NCBI GenBank assembly: GCA_006386115.1
Contig: VFIW01000068.1
Coordinates: forward strand, 62,001-126,000
Reading direction: 5' to 3'
DNA length: 64,000 nt
From: Globisporangium splendens
Lineage: Eukaryota > Oomycota > Peronosporomycetes > Pythiales > Pythiaceae
In this document: piece by piece, positions 45,358-56,490 of the stretch
Layout of the letters: each line of letters begins with the position of its first letter
How positions within the stretch are numbered: the stretch's first letter is position 1
The notes under the pieces: generated by a model
Seen by the model: only the letters and a program-made list of their open reading frames with translations
What the model was told of the DNA's origin: nothing
Database searches by the model: none
Position numbers and translations under genes: made by a program

Positions 45358-46356
45358 GTTTAAGCGAGCGCGTATTCATGCGACCTCAACGCAATTTACT
45401 TTTGACAAAAATACGGCTGATACTTAACCAAAACACGACCAAATAGTTCGAAACGCTAAATGAAACCAGCAGGGTAACCTCTGCATATGAACGCTTTGTA
45501 GTAGCGTCTCTCGATTTTCTGCTGGAAAAATGTATGGGAATTCCACACTTGCAAATTCTGCTCATATGCATAGCTATCGGTGCAGTTCGACATGCTGCCA
45601 TCGTGCATGATCACATACCAGCCTCGGAACTGAATTGGAGCGACGGACTGGCACATGGGTAGCGCTCCTGGGAAAGCCACCGCCATCCCTAGGCACATCA
45701 TGTTTACAACGCCGTAAGGGTTGCAGCATAATCAAATGAAAGTTCATCCTGATTGGATTTGCAGACGATCCATGCTGCTAAACTTCCACAGTATCTCAAG
45801 AAGGACAGCAGTGTTGCTTTCCCCTGCGGCTGCAAACACAGGAGCAAGCAGACGACACATCCACATTGTGGATCCGGAACAGACAGGGTCAAATCACTTT
45901 GTGGGCTCATTGTTTTCCGGCGCAGCGCTATCAAGCCAGCCATTTCGCAGTGTCGATGCTCTGATATGTGGCGCCGATTCAAGTTAACGTGGATGGCACG
46001 ACAGCTTTCCACGTTGATAGCTTCTGAGAGTTTGCTCCTGCTGCCATTCAATCATCTGCCTTTCTGCGAGCAAGTGGACAAAGTTCGTCCACATTATCGG
46101 ATTTCAACGAATAGAAGCCCTGCAACTATCAGAAGTCCGGCGAGGATGTCAGATTTGGCACACAGAAATATCTTGTCCGAATAGAAACCCTCTCTTAGCC
46201 GCTTTGCGGTCAGCACTCAGCTGAGTGTACATACTGTGGTCATCTGGTCGACTGGATCCGATTTTTTTGAAGTAGATCGAGCTTGAGGAGAAGATTACAA
46301 AAGGAAAAGAGAATTTGTAAAGTTCGAGTGAAATGCAGATCCGTCGTACTCGTACC

Positions 46357-46381
46357 CTCTCTCTCTCTCTCTCTCTCTCTT
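46357..46381. repeat. (CT)n microsatellite
   Basis: A run of about 12 CT units. It could be the tail of an old retroelement insertion, but no flanking duplication was found. Confidence 0.8.
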
Positions 46382-46993
46382 CGTATGCATGATTGTGCTT
46401 ACAGCGGTTCCCTGCAGTGGCTGATGATGACTCGCAGTCGTACCACACGACTCACTGCGATTGACTGGTTACCACATGACTGACCACAATAGATCTTCGT
46501 GCAACTATATGCAGGCTTAACGCGCATTGAAACTTGACTTGAGTTTGGCTCGCTGCAACTCACCATCACCCACCATGAGTGCTGACTGTATCCACAGTTT
46601 TCATGCGATTTACTGACCTGTGTACTGTGTTCGAATTACTGTGATTCTACTGTCTGTCGTTGGAGGGACTGACACCAACGTTCGTATTCTGAAAGACCAA
46701 GGACTCTACAGAACGTTGTTTCATCTACGGATAAGGCACACCAATCTAGAACGTGGGTTGACTCCTCACTGCTACCCCAGCGGATTGATTGTGCGTTCCC
46801 ACCAGCCATTGCAGTTGATCTGGAGCCTCTCCTGCGAGGAGAAGCATGCAAAACGGCAGCCAAATTCAACCTACTGATGGGTCTCAAAAAAGTCACGTGT
46901 ACCTTGTTGTTGTTGAGGTAAAGAACAGTAGACCTGTCTGAATACAAGCTCTCTCTGCGATTTTTGGCCATTTTTAGGGTGCACTATTTTGAT

Positions 46994-47037
46994 ACCCGAC
47001 CAAAAATTCTATTTTAACACAGAATTTTTGGTCGGGT
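46994..47037. repeat. Perfect 17-bp inverted repeat (hairpin)
   Basis: ACCCGACCAAAAATTCT (46994-47010) and its exact reverse complement AGAATTTTTGGTCGGGT (47021-47037) are separated by ten bases. They may be a miniature foldback element. Confidence 0.85.
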
Positions 47038-47207
47038 CTGCAGCCGCAGAGTTAGTTAGAAATAGCACTGTTCCTATTTCTATTCTTTTCGTTTGACTGG
47101 TCGAGCGTGATACTACTACTATTAAATAGAAGACCGGCTACTGTTCGTTGAAAACCGTTGATTCACGAGGACACTTGATGCAAATCATTAATTGTCTTCG
47201 TCAGCAT

Positions 47208-47237
47208 ACGAGACACCACGCCAGCTGGAATGCTTGC
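47208..47237 (+). promoter_or_regulatory. Conserved 30-bp upstream block of NLP4 (module A)
   Basis: Nearly identical blocks occur at 44441-44470 and 51493-51522, each 183-208 bp before an NLP ATG. The centre CCAGCTGGAATGCT is invariant and includes the E-box palindrome CAGCTG. Confidence 0.55.
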
Positions 47238-47323
47238 AATTCCCCGGCTCGATTTGATGTTGCAGATCACAAGATCGTCGCGACCGAAGATTAAGATTAG
47301 TCCGTCAGGTGCGTGACCTTCGG

Positions 47324-47339
47324 CATCATTCTGCAATTT
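47324..47339 (+). promoter_or_regulatory. Core promoter of NLP4
   Basis: CATCATTCTGCAATTT contains a complete TCATTYYNCAWTTT match, 51 nt before the ATG. Confidence 0.75.
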
Positions 47340-47390
47340 GCATCACCAGCGACAGTTGTTCCGCTACCGACCCAGTCCCTCCAGACCAAG

Positions 47391-48107
47391 ATGATGAAGA
47401 TCACCTACACGCTTCTTGTCTCGGCGCTCGCGGCCATCACTGCTGTCCAGGCTGGTACCATCAACCATGACCAAGTCGTGCCATTCGCCGAGCCGACGCC
47501 GTCGTCCGCTTCCGAAAAACTGGCGATCAAATTCAAGCCACAGATCCGCATCTCGAACGGATGCCACCCGTACCCAGCCGTGGACGCTGCAGGCAACACC
47601 AGCGGTGGCTTGAAGCCAAGTGGCTCTCAGAGCGCTGGCTGCAAGGGTTCTGGATGGGGAACCCAAGTGTACGGCCGTGGGGCTGCGTACAACGGTGTGT
47701 ATGGCCTCATGTACTCGTGGTACTTCCCGAAAGACTCTCCGATCACGGGTCTTGGTCACCGTCACGACTGGGAGCACGTCGTTGTGTGGATCGACAACCC
47801 GAATGCCGCCGATCCAAAGATTTTGGCTGTTTCGCCATCGGCGCACAGCGGGTACCAGAAGTACGCGCCTCCAAAGTCTGGCACGGTCGACGGCACGAGC
47901 GCCAAGGTGGACTACTCGAGCACGGTTGTGATCAACCACGCGCTCGACTCGACCACCTCGGCCGGCGAGAAGCAGCCGTTGATCATGTGGGAGCAGATGA
48001 CGGACGCGGCTCGCTCGGCACTCGAAAACACCGACTTCGGCAAGGCGAATGTGCCAATGAAGGATGGTAACTTTATGAACAAGCTCGCCAAGGCGTACTA
48101 CAAGTAA
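47391..48107 (+). CDS. NLP4: type 1 necrosis-inducing protein
   Basis: 238 residues with signal peptide ([21 protein letters not shown]), SNGC and SAGC cysteines, [16 protein letters not shown] and an intact GHRHDWE. It is closest to NLP8: both have [15 protein letters not shown] where NLP1, 6 and 7 have [14 protein letters not shown]. Its 3' half is nearly identical in DNA to NLP3 (from about 47840 to 47990), so the gene looks like a mosaic produced by exchange between copies. Confidence 0.95.
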   Translation: MMKITYTLLVSALAAITAVQAGTINHDQVVPFAEPTPSSASEKLAIKFKPQIRISNGCHPYPAVDAAGNTSGGLKPSGSQSAGCKGSGWGTQVYGRGAAYNGVYGLMYSWYFPKDSPITGLGHRHDWEHVVVWIDNPNAADPKILAVSPSAHSGYQKYAPPKSGTVDGTSAKVDYSSTVVINHALDSTTSAGEKQPLIMWEQMTDAARSALENTDFGKANVPMKDGNFMNKLAKAYYK

Positions 48108-48590
48108 GCTTAAGCTTAATTCGAGCCAGACGCAATTTTGTTCTAAAAAATGCATTTACATACTTCAGTAGCAAATATAAAACTGCGTCGTGTTCACATA
48201 TCCTTGACCAGGACATAGCTTTTACTAGACATACCTCGATACCGTTGACGGTCGATCAGACCTACCAGCTGCAAGATACAGCTGCATGCATTGGCCTCTC
48301 TTTGATTCGCCAACGCGATCGTTAGATTCAATTATATACATCTGTGCATCGTGCGTAGTGTGCGCAGTTTTGCTGTCGAAGAAATTTGGTAGGCAATTCC
48401 AGCTGCACAATTAGTGTTCTGTGGTTCATTTCCGTTGCCCCAGATTTGTCCCGATATATGGATCGTGTTCATATATGGTACGGGTGTGCCTCTGCCAATT
48501 GTTCTATTTTGTGGATTGCGTCTTCAAAGAGAGATGATTTCATCTCCGTCGCCAAGGTTGTTGAGCTGTTGATCGGATTGGTGATGTCTA
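48108..48590. other. Gap downstream of NLP4
   Basis: No gene recognised; the right edge passes into the retroelement remnant. Confidence 0.4.
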
Positions 48591-50024
48591 CATGCTTCTT
48601 CAAGGAGAGATAACATCTCAGTCGTCTCCACGTTTGTGTACTCGGTGCGACCGCAGATGGTGGACATGGTCGTCCATCTTGAGAACCCGCACCCATGGGC
48701 GATGGGTACATGTTCGGGAGGACAGACGTGCTCTATGCATGTCCACATGGGAGCTTCGGGTCGGCGACATCAAGTGGATTGGCGACCCAGCGTTCCCGAT
48801 ACTCATTTTAGCATTACTCAGGACGGTTGACATACCTTGCGTTGGATCCGATGTCAAGCGAAGAGAAAGCAAGAAGAGTAGTCTGCATGCGTTTTAGTTT
48901 CAAATACACATTCAGTTTCCAGCTTTCTGCCCACGTGCATCGAGTCAGATGGCCACCGCTACGTGCAAGAGAGGGTGAAGAACAAAGCTACGTTTAGTTC
49001 ACGACCCCGCAATCTGGATCTACCAGATACTCCAAGGCATGCATGGACCACGATCAAGAGACACATTATCGGACACAAGTTCTCCAATGAACATCTCCAA
49101 GATCACCTCTATCCCGTCGCACACATGCTGTGGCGATATATGAGCGCGTCGCTCATACAGATCATTTGGTGTGCGCATCTGCGACGCATGGATTCGGATC
49201 CAATCGAATCGACTGCTGAGATGGCGATCATGATGACCAGATTAGAGGCAGGAATGCGAAACCTCACACGACTCGCTGGAGCGCAAGCTGGAGACTCGGA
49301 CGGTCACACGGTTGCAGCAGTTCTCAAGGTCTATGTCGACTGCTTTCTCACCCAAACAGACGCCATCCCCTTGACTCCAAGTGATACTCGCGGCGTTTAC
49401 CTGTTGTTTTTCGGTGGTGGATCACGCGGCAATCCAGGACCAGGAGGGACTGGATCCATTATCGTGTGTGTCCATAAGGACTCGCACACAGCCAGTTTAA
49501 TCTGAGCCGCGAGCATGGCGTATAGCAGGAAGGACACGACCAACAACTTTGCCGAGTACTGGGGTCTCATACATGGACTCCGAGAAGCCCAACGCAGTCA
49601 CTTCGAACCGTTGTACGTGATTGGAGACAGTGCACTCATTATCTCCCAACAGCGAATGCATCGGTCCCCTCGACAGCACCGATTGGCACGTTTATACCAG
49701 ACAAGTCGACGACTCGCGGATTGCATCGACATCCGAGGATGGTACCATCACTACCGTGCCTTCAACAAGATGGCGGACTCAGCCGCCAACCTAGCCATGG
49801 ACACCAGAACCTCAACGCAGGTTCACTTCCCAACTCAAAGAGCTGCTTTCAACAATCTCACCCAGGATCTTGACAACGACGTCATGCATTGGCTTATGAG
49901 AAGTTCGGAAGACCCAAGGTCATTGGACAACACAAGGCAGCCTCACATAGGACCAAGAGAACATGCCATCCTGGTCAAAGATTATTTAGCATTCAGAAGT
50001 GATCTAGTGCAATCCGCGCTATAG
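48591..50024 (+). pseudogene. Dead LINE-type retroelement remnant with RNase H domain
   Basis: From about 48963 a frame encodes a C-terminal RNase H I domain: FFGGGSRGNPGPGGTGSIIV, then TNNFAEYWGLIHGL, YVIGDSALIISQQ and FNKMADSAANLAMD. These match type I RNase H of protist LINEs or of retroelement polyproteins. An in-frame TGA at 49503-49505 splits it, and the first catalytic Asp (usually F-D-G-G-S) is Gly, so it is inactive. Upstream, 48600-48960 has further frame-shifted remnants (CTRCDRRWW, then a frame with LALDPMSSEEKARRVVCMRF). The reverse transcriptase itself is not seen. It sits between NLP4 and NLP5. Confidence 0.75.
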
Positions 50025-50476
50025 ACACATTTACACTCCTTTATGAAATTCGTAGTGAAGATTAGGTAGGGGAATGGATATTGTAGGTCGCGACGATGAA
50101 CCAAAATATACCTCACCTTATAAAGATAAAGACCTATCGCCATGAAATTGGTTGAAAATCGATTGCTCCTGTGCCATTTTGCTTGGAGCTTGTGCGCTTC
50201 ACTCGATGACATACCCTTTCAAATTCGATCAGTACCACTGTGGTGAACTAAGTGCTGTTTTACTGTATTCGTGCTCTCGTCTGATTGATGAAAATAATAG
50301 CATTGTTGAGCGACATTGAATCCATGTACAAGTAGGTTTCAACAAGTGCGACGACCAGAGGCGTCATGAGCGTTTTGGAAAGAGAGTCGCAAGTTGCACG
50401 CACCCCTGCCGCACCCACCATGATAACGATTGCTAGGCAAGTCTTTTTATGTTGCATCAGACACAAAAATCTGCTT

Positions 50477-50693
50477 GCATATCGTCGACAGTCTCACCGA
50501 CGAATCGCGGGGGAATGATCAAATTCTTATGTCCCAAGTCGCAGCTCTACTCGACAATGATATCGGTGCCACACCGTCAAAACTTCGAAACACCTCACTG
50601 TCAGCAGTGTTAATGAGACTCAGGAATTCTTAAACTATATGTAGATCATAAGTTAAATAGAATTACCTTCTCTCTCTCGCATATCGTCGACAG
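50477..50693 (+). mobile_element. Second 5'-truncated LINE-like insertion with 15-bp duplication
   Basis: GCATATCGTCGACAG at 50477-50491 is repeated exactly at 50679-50693. The 187-bp insert ends in the same protein tail, AT-rich 3' UTR and CT run as the insertion at 43584-43760, and is about 10-20 bp longer at its 5' end. The two copies are over 95% alike by eye, so both insertions look fairly young. The family differs from the RNase H remnant at 49 kb, or at least no overlap can be shown. Confidence 0.85.
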
Positions 50694-51700
50694 ACTGCAC
50701 ATGCCTCTCCCCATCTTTCGAGCAACTCGCTGCTCATATTATTGTGCTGACATTCAGCTCCACTCGAGCTTGGATTGCCAGTGTTGCGCGCATTTCAAAG
50801 ATAACAAATGAACACTTAATTGAAGAGGGGTTTTGATTGCCGAAGAGGTGTCTTTTCTTCACATATGCAAAATATTGTTTTTACTGCATCAGCAACTGTC
50901 TCTCACATCCGAGCATCGCAGGAGAGGGGGGGGCAAAGATACCTCAACGTGTTAGCAAGTTAGGTTGAACACTTTCTTCTGCCTGAAGGGTGCACTCAAA
51001 CGAACGGTAAATACAGAATCTGCGAAGGTAACAAGCTAGGCTGGGCGTTGTACGTATATACAAAGCTAACGACTGCAAATGAGTGACAACTTGAAGATTG
51101 GTAGTATAATCGAATGCTCACAGTGGTGCATTCATGAGACGCAATCTTATTATAAGAAGAACAGCAGCGTCGCTAACAAAAGCACACCGAACTCCCCGAT
51201 CTGAGCCGGTGCGGTATCAAATCGTTTTGTGAGCTCCGCGTTGGCGAGTGCAATTTACAAACTGCCGTTCCGCAGTGTCCATGTTCTGGTGTTGGTCCCT
51301 GATTGCCTCGGTGTGTTTGTCACAAACGCAATTTGTTCCCGGCTCAGATCCTCTCATAATTAAACATCTTCACCTGTTGCACTTCTCCCCCACCAAGCCT
51401 ACAGTTTTTGGTCCACAATATTGTCCGAGTAACTTGATACCTTGAGAAGGTAACGACTGCCGGACATTCAGATCACTGGTTACCTCCCCAGCACGAGACA
51501 ACTCACCAGCTGGAATGCTTGCATTTTCCTGGTTTTGCTATCTGTGGCACTTCATGAAGTTGCCAATGCGATCAGGTGAGAGATTCAAGATTCACCAGAC
51601 ATTCGCCGCGTTCGTTCGCTGAGCTCCTTGATGCCATTCTACAATTTCCAGTCACCAGTGACAGTTGATCCACTACCGACCCAGCTTCTTCTCGACCAAG
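50694..51700. other. NLP5 upstream region (module A)
   Basis: No gene. 51105-51300 resembles the upstream modules of NLP3 and NLP4; the conserved 30-bp block is at 51493-51522. A core-promoter-like TGCCATTCTACAATTT at 51632-51647 has one change in the Inr. Confidence 0.5.
51632..51647 (+). promoter_or_regulatory. Core promoter of NLP5, slightly degenerate
   Basis: TGCCATTCTACAATTT has CCATT in place of TCATT, still within the YCATT form of the Inr; the CAATTT half is intact. It is 53 nt before the ATG. Confidence 0.6.
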
Positions 51701-52420
51701 ATGCTCAAGTTCACCTGCACGCTTTTCGTTTCAGCTCTCGTGGCGTTGGCCAATGCCCAGATCAACGTTATCGACCACGACCAAGTCAAGCCGTTTGCCG
51801 AGCCAGCACCCGCAACTCTTGCCCAAAAACTGGCGATCAAGTTCAAGCCACAGATCTTCATCAACAACGGATGCCACCCATACCCAGCCGTGGACGCTGC
51901 GGGTAATGTGAGCGGAGGCTTGAAGCCAGACGGCTCGCAGAGCGCTGGTTGCAAGGGCTCTGGATGGGGAACCCAAGTGTACGGCCGTGCCTCACCGTAC
52001 AATGGCGTGTACGCGATCATGTACTCATGGTACATGCCAAAGGACACGCCGATCCCGGGCATCGGCCACCGTCACGACTGGGAAAACGTTGTCGTGTGGA
52101 TCGACGACCCGAACGCCGCCAATCCAAAAATCCTGGCTGTTTCGCCTTCGGCGCACAGTGGCTACGAGAAGTACGCGCCTCCAAAGGCTGGCACGGTCGA
52201 CGGCACCAGCGCCAAGGTCATCTACAGTACCACGAATCTCGTGATGGACCACTCGTTGGACTCGACGACGCATGCTGGTGAGAAGCAGCCGCTGATCATG
52301 TGGGAGCAATTGACAGCCGCGGCCCGTTCGTCGCTCCAGAACTACGACTTCGGCAATGCCAACGTGCCAATGAAGGACGGCAACTTTATGGACAAGCTCG
52401 GCAAGTCGTACTTCAAGTAA
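51701..52420 (+). CDS. NLP5: type 1 necrosis-inducing protein, divergent copy
   Basis: 239 residues; signal peptide [20 protein letters not shown], both cysteines and GHRHDWE intact. Distinctive changes are [18 protein letters not shown] before the heptapeptide, Asn instead of His right after it ([11 protein letters not shown]), INNGCHPYP, and a two-residue insertion ([14 protein letters not shown]) near residue 185. NLP6 and NLP7 have a similar insertion at that place. Promoter module A is shared with NLP3 and NLP4 although the protein is much more diverged, so promoter and coding region may have different histories. Confidence 0.94.
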   Translation: MLKFTCTLFVSALVALANAQINVIDHDQVKPFAEPAPATLAQKLAIKFKPQIFINNGCHPYPAVDAAGNVSGGLKPDGSQSAGCKGSGWGTQVYGRASPYNGVYAIMYSWYMPKDTPIPGIGHRHDWENVVVWIDDPNAANPKILAVSPSAHSGYEKYAPPKAGTVDGTSAKVIYSTTNLVMDHSLDSTTHAGEKQPLIMWEQLTAAARSSLQNYDFGNANVPMKDGNFMDKLGKSYFK

Positions 52421-53497
52421 GCGACTGTAGCTGCAGCGCACTCGTCGAGTGTGTCCATGCGACCCAAATGCAAGGTTCGATTTTTTCACCGCAAGCACAA
52501 TGAATTGGTAATCAAAAGAGAAAAGTTACTTTAGGAATCCTTTTATCACCACTGACCATCTACAGAACAAGATGCAGTGCACTCAATATCCTCTGGAAAA
52601 TACTGCCGAAATGAGCTCCTACGTCAACTAAGTAGCACATTGTTGTGTGGCAGCATGCTGCGCTCGCGCGCCAACTCATGTATAGATATTCCCATTACTG
52701 CAGTTCTCTCACTACTGCAGCATTACTGTGCCGTGTTACACACAATGTGCTTGTTGAAGATCCAGAATTGAAGTCTCGTGGCAATACGACCATTTTTTGG
52801 AGCTTGCTGCTTCAACTGCAGCAGTGAGGTCAAATGTACTAAATCAGGTTAGGTATGGTTAGTGACCGACACATCGCCTCGCCCTGATTGAAGTCGTTGA
52901 ACTGAACACACAGTCCTTGTCTTTCCTGCACAGTCACGTCATGTCTTCGCGACACAGTACAGTCGAGTTCCGACGTAAGAGCATTACAGCAAGAGCACAA
53001 TCTGAGCGATGGTGATGAGCAGCTCAACATCGTCCCACTGTGGGATGATGATCCACAGAGACAGTTCGGTTATGTGTTCTCATGACATCTGCCAAACAGC
53101 ACGACATCAACATTCAAGTCGCCAGTAAAATTTGGCATTGGTCTATGGAGTTCGCGGGTGATTGCTATCAATTTTGTGCATTTTTGCGAGTTTCTCCCTT
53201 CCAGAATGCACTTTAAATCTGAGTCGTGTTGCGGCATTTGCTTTTCGTTGATAGTGCTCTCGGCATGCAGGACCTTGTCTGCAATGTAGTTAGGTTTGCT
53301 GCATTGTCTGGTGGTTTTGCTGTGCACCATTTCGCGGTCAATATCACATTCTCGGGCACAGCACAAGAGTCGGCGTTTCAAAAAGAAAAACAGTGATATG
53401 CCTTGACAGCGAAATGGTGCAGTCTATGGCTCTTCACTGCAACACTGCATGCGAAACAGCAAGCAGTTGGGAGAGAGCACTTTCTGACTCGACGACA
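52421..53497. other. Gap between NLP5 and NLP6, no gene seen
   Basis: Only short random frames. From about 53426 the module B upstream sequence begins (ATGGCTCTTCACTGC), shared with NLP7 and NLP8. Confidence 0.45.
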
Positions 53498-53762
53498 ATC
53501 ATTTCAGATCTCACCATTACGATGATCAGGCTGTGTCAAATAGGGATTTTTAGATTTTGTATCTAAATGGATCATTTAGGGGTAAATCTCGGACTAATTT
53601 AGGTGCAATAGAGGCATGTTGAATGATGGGACATTCAATGTGCACAGCTGTTGTCTTCACCCCCATCAGAGCGATTCAGGGATTTACTTGGGAGAAAATA
53701 ATGCTTTTAGTTGAAAACATCCTATTCGACACCGCCTGTCGATGATCATTTCAGATCTCACC
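53498..53762. mobile_element. Short insertion with 18-bp direct repeats in the NLP6 promoter region
   Basis: ATCATTTCAGATCTCACC at 53498-53515 is repeated exactly at 53745-53762. The 229 bp between them are absent from the matching place upstream of NLP7 and NLP8, where TCTCACC occurs once. This is either a mobile element with a target-site duplication or a small tandem duplication. The insert has no coding capacity. Confidence 0.6.
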
Positions 53763-53821
53763 TTTGCATGAATCAATGTATCTCCCCATCAACTCCCGTT
53801 GAGATCTCTGCTGTTGCCTGC

Positions 53822-53837
53822 TGTCATTCCGCAATCT
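53822..53837 (+). promoter_or_regulatory. Core promoter of NLP6
   Basis: TGTCATTCCGCAATCT has the full TCATTYYN Inr and one change in the FPR half. It lies 61 nt before the ATG. Confidence 0.6.
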
Positions 53838-53898
53838 GCCATCAAGAACAACCGTTGAGCTACCCTCACTTGCCCCCAAGTACCTCCCCACATCCAAG

Positions 53899-54618
53899 AT
53901 GATGAAGTTCACGTACACGCTCCTTGTCTCGGCGCTCACGGCCGTCGCCGCCGTCCAGGCCGGTACCATTGACCACGACCAAGTCGTGCCGTTCGCTGAG
54001 CCAACGCCATCCTCCATCTCCGAGAAGGCTGCGATCAAGTTCAAGCCACAGATCCACATCTCGAACGGATGCCACCCATACCCAGCCGTGGACGCTGCGG
54101 GTAACACCAGCGGTGGCTTGAAGCCAAGCGGCTCTCAGAGCGCTGGCTGCAAGGGTTCTGGCTGGGGAACGCAGGTCTACGGTCGCTCGACTTGGTACAA
54201 TGGCAAGTGGGCCATCATGTACTCGTGGTACTTCCCAAAGGACTCGCCAGTTACGGGCCTCGGTCACCGTCACGACTGGGAGCATGTCGTCGTGTGGATC
54301 GACAACCCAGCTATTGACAACCCAACGATCTTGGCCGTGACGCCTTCGGCGCACAGCGGTTACGAGAAGTACGCGCCTCCAAAGTCTGACACGGTCGACG
54401 GCACGAGCGCCAAGGTGGACTACTCTAGCAGTTACATCGTGATCAATCACGCATTGGACTCCACTACCACGGCTGGCGAGAAGCAACCACTGATCATGTG
54501 GGAGCAGATGACGGAAGCGGCTCGCACGGCCCTCGAGAACACCGACTTTGGCGATGCGAACGTGCCAATGAAGGACGGCAACTTTTTGAACAAGCTCGCC
54601 AACGCGTACTACGCGTAG
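53899..54618 (+). CDS. NLP6: type 1 necrosis-inducing protein, twin of NLP7
   Basis: 239 residues; signal peptide [21 protein letters not shown], both cysteines, [16 protein letters not shown] and GHRHDWE intact. It is a near-identical twin of NLP7: over about 780 bp (53831-54610 against 56423-57202) only a few bases differ, and the proteins differ just at the third residue before AYYA-type ends (LANAYYA against LAKAYYA). Sequences diverge abruptly after the stop codon. It has the two-residue [10 protein letters not shown] insertion typical of this pair. Confidence 0.95.
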   Translation: MMKFTYTLLVSALTAVAAVQAGTIDHDQVVPFAEPTPSSISEKAAIKFKPQIHISNGCHPYPAVDAAGNTSGGLKPSGSQSAGCKGSGWGTQVYGRSTWYNGKWAIMYSWYFPKDSPVTGLGHRHDWEHVVVWIDNPAIDNPTILAVTPSAHSGYEKYAPPKSDTVDGTSAKVDYSSSYIVINHALDSTTTAGEKQPLIMWEQMTEAARTALENTDFGDANVPMKDGNFLNKLANAYYA

Positions 54619-55616
54619 TTCTTATGCTCGCTGGTGAAGGAACCTGTTCGTGTTGCATACAGCTCGTAGCGTACAAGTTTTGGAAATGGTGTTGCCTTCT
54701 TGTTGAAGCTAACCGCTAATGCATACGAGGGTCTACGTGTTTGTAATTTCGACTGACAATTGACTAATTATCATCGACAAAAGCACACTGTTGCAACACC
54801 AAAGAGTGATAAAAATGAACGCGTTCTGCAACAATGAGTTATTTGATGCTGGCCATCGGCTACAATTATGAAATGGTATCTTTGGACAGAGTGCAGCGTG
54901 AGCGGATTGTCAATCGATCATTTCCGCTCATACAGAGCTGGCGGGACAGTTGAGGAAGCGCGCAGCAACTCACCAACAGCAGCATGAGAGAAACGTGGCT
55001 GACTACTCAAATCATATGTGAGCGGCAACTCGTAGTAGATTTGAAGAGACAACCTCAGCTCTGACTCGCGCCGGATTGTTTCATGTTGTCCTGAAAATGA
55101 GCAACTCGAGACCTTTGACGTGATACTCTGGCGGTTGGCTGGCTATGCAGCTCAAATTTTGCCTGAATAGTGCGGCGCATTGGAGACGCCCCAATATAAT
55201 GAACGATATGAAAGAAGTGGAGTCCAACTAATGAACGCCTCGAAGAAGTTTAGTAGAAAAACACTTGCGACTACTTATCTCATGGATCAAAGCATTGGGG
55301 CTTCAACGAGCTCGACGGAAGTATCACAGAGGGCAATAACACGTCTATCTTTTTATCGAAGTTTCCATCCGTTTTATCTTTTGAAATATGTGAAGTACAA
55401 CCAGTCCGAGTTCACCTTCTCTTCCCTCAACTCATATTAACAACTCGTTGAACTCCAGCCTTACTCAGGATCACTGATGTCGGCGCTCAGTGTGTAATAC
55501 GGAGTTATTGCTTGTTTTAACGGCATATATTGATCCGACGCCTATGGTCGGTTAATGAAGGTTTCGTTAAAGTTTGCATATTTTCTGCCATGCACAGGAC
55601 TGTAGATGAATGAGGT

Positions 55617-55905
55617 AAATGCATTGTGGGGGGAGTCAAATATCTCCAAAACACACACGATTCTTCTGATTTGCTTGGCTGATTTTGGCAATCAGTACAA
55701 GCCACCTCGAGAGGTGGCTGATTCTAAGAATAAGCACCGACTCCACTTTGGAAATATGGCCTTTGTCAGTACAGGACGGAGTTATCTGAGCAGCAACAAG
55801 TCTGGAACGCTTGAACTCTAGGCAGGCTTCTTGCCCATTTCATTGCCGCTTTGCTGCTCGTTGTGTTTTCCTGATTTCGAATATTTGACTCCCCCTAATC
55901 CATTT
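55617..55905. mobile_element. MITE-like element with about 25-bp terminal inverted repeats
   Basis: The left end (55617-55643) and right end (55881-55905) are inverted copies. A perfect 15-bp core GGGGGAGTCAAATAT (55629-55643) faces ATATTTGACTCCCCC (55881-55895), with a weaker AAATG.ATT extension outside. The interior, about 240 bp, has no transposase and includes a 9-bp hairpin AGCCACCTC-GA-GAGGTGGCT at 55700-55719. No target duplication was found. Confidence 0.55.
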
Positions 55906-56414
55906 TTTCGGTGTCACTAATTATCCAAATTGTCGTTGTTCAGTAACAACGACATCAACTGTCACTGATTGTTTGGGAAGCTGATGGTCCTAGATAAAAT
56001 GTCGTTAAACCAAGGATGTTGTTACTTGAAAGTGTCGTTAGAACAAGGTATAACTGTGCTCGATCCTAGCGCAGTCAACAGTGTGTGGCGCACAGTTGAC
56101 TGGTTTTCTTCTGCTCCAAAAAGCAACATTGAGTCCAGCCAACTTGATTCTCAGTCAAATTTGACCAGCGTGTCATTCTCAAACCAGATGCAACTCACAG
56201 ATTCGTCGGCTCTTTTATGCAACCATGCACTGAGCGCATCACTATCAGCTCACGGTCTCCGTTATTCTCGGTTTCAGTATGGATAGCTCTTCACTGCGCG
56301 TGACTAGCAAGCGCGTGGGATAAGAGCGCTTTCTGGCTCTACACATGGACCACACTCGACTCTCACCATCGTAGAAGTTGATCTATCGGTCGGAGAGTTC
56401 GTCGAGTTCCTGGG

Positions 56415-56430
56415 GTCACACCGCAATCTG
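56415..56430 (+). promoter_or_regulatory. Core promoter position of NLP7, degraded Inr
   Basis: GGGTCACACCGCAATCT-type sequence replaces the TCATTCCGCAATCT of NLP6: TCATT has become TCACA. Identity with NLP6 starts right at CCGCAATCT, so the duplication edge cuts through the Inr. Confidence 0.45.
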
Positions 56431-56490
56431 CCATCAAGAACAACCGTTGAGCTACCCTCACTTGCCCCCAAGTACCTCCCCACATCCAAG

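Larger units (their letters stand above)
45358..47390. other. NLP3-NLP4 gap with module A sequence, CT repeat and hairpin
   Basis: No intact gene. 45720-45980 is a copy of the upstream module seen before NLP3 and NLP5. A (CT)n microsatellite lies at about 46357-46381. A perfect inverted repeat is at 46994-47037. The conserved 30-bp block is at 47208-47237 and the NLP4 core promoter at 47324-47339. Confidence 0.5.
54619..56490. other. Gap between NLP6 and NLP7
   Basis: No gene. Segment 54970-55190 resembles 57790-58025 after NLP7 (GAAACGTGGCT, GCAACTCGTAGTAGATTTGA, CCTTTGACGTGA), showing that the duplicated unit includes downstream sequence. A TIR element lies at 55617-55905. Module B upstream sequence starts at 56283. 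Confidence 0.5.

Noticed and set aside
45456..45701. 81-codon minus-strand frame with Cys, Tyr and Trp, like a small secreted protein
   Set aside because: No signal peptide, no support from the paralogous gaps.
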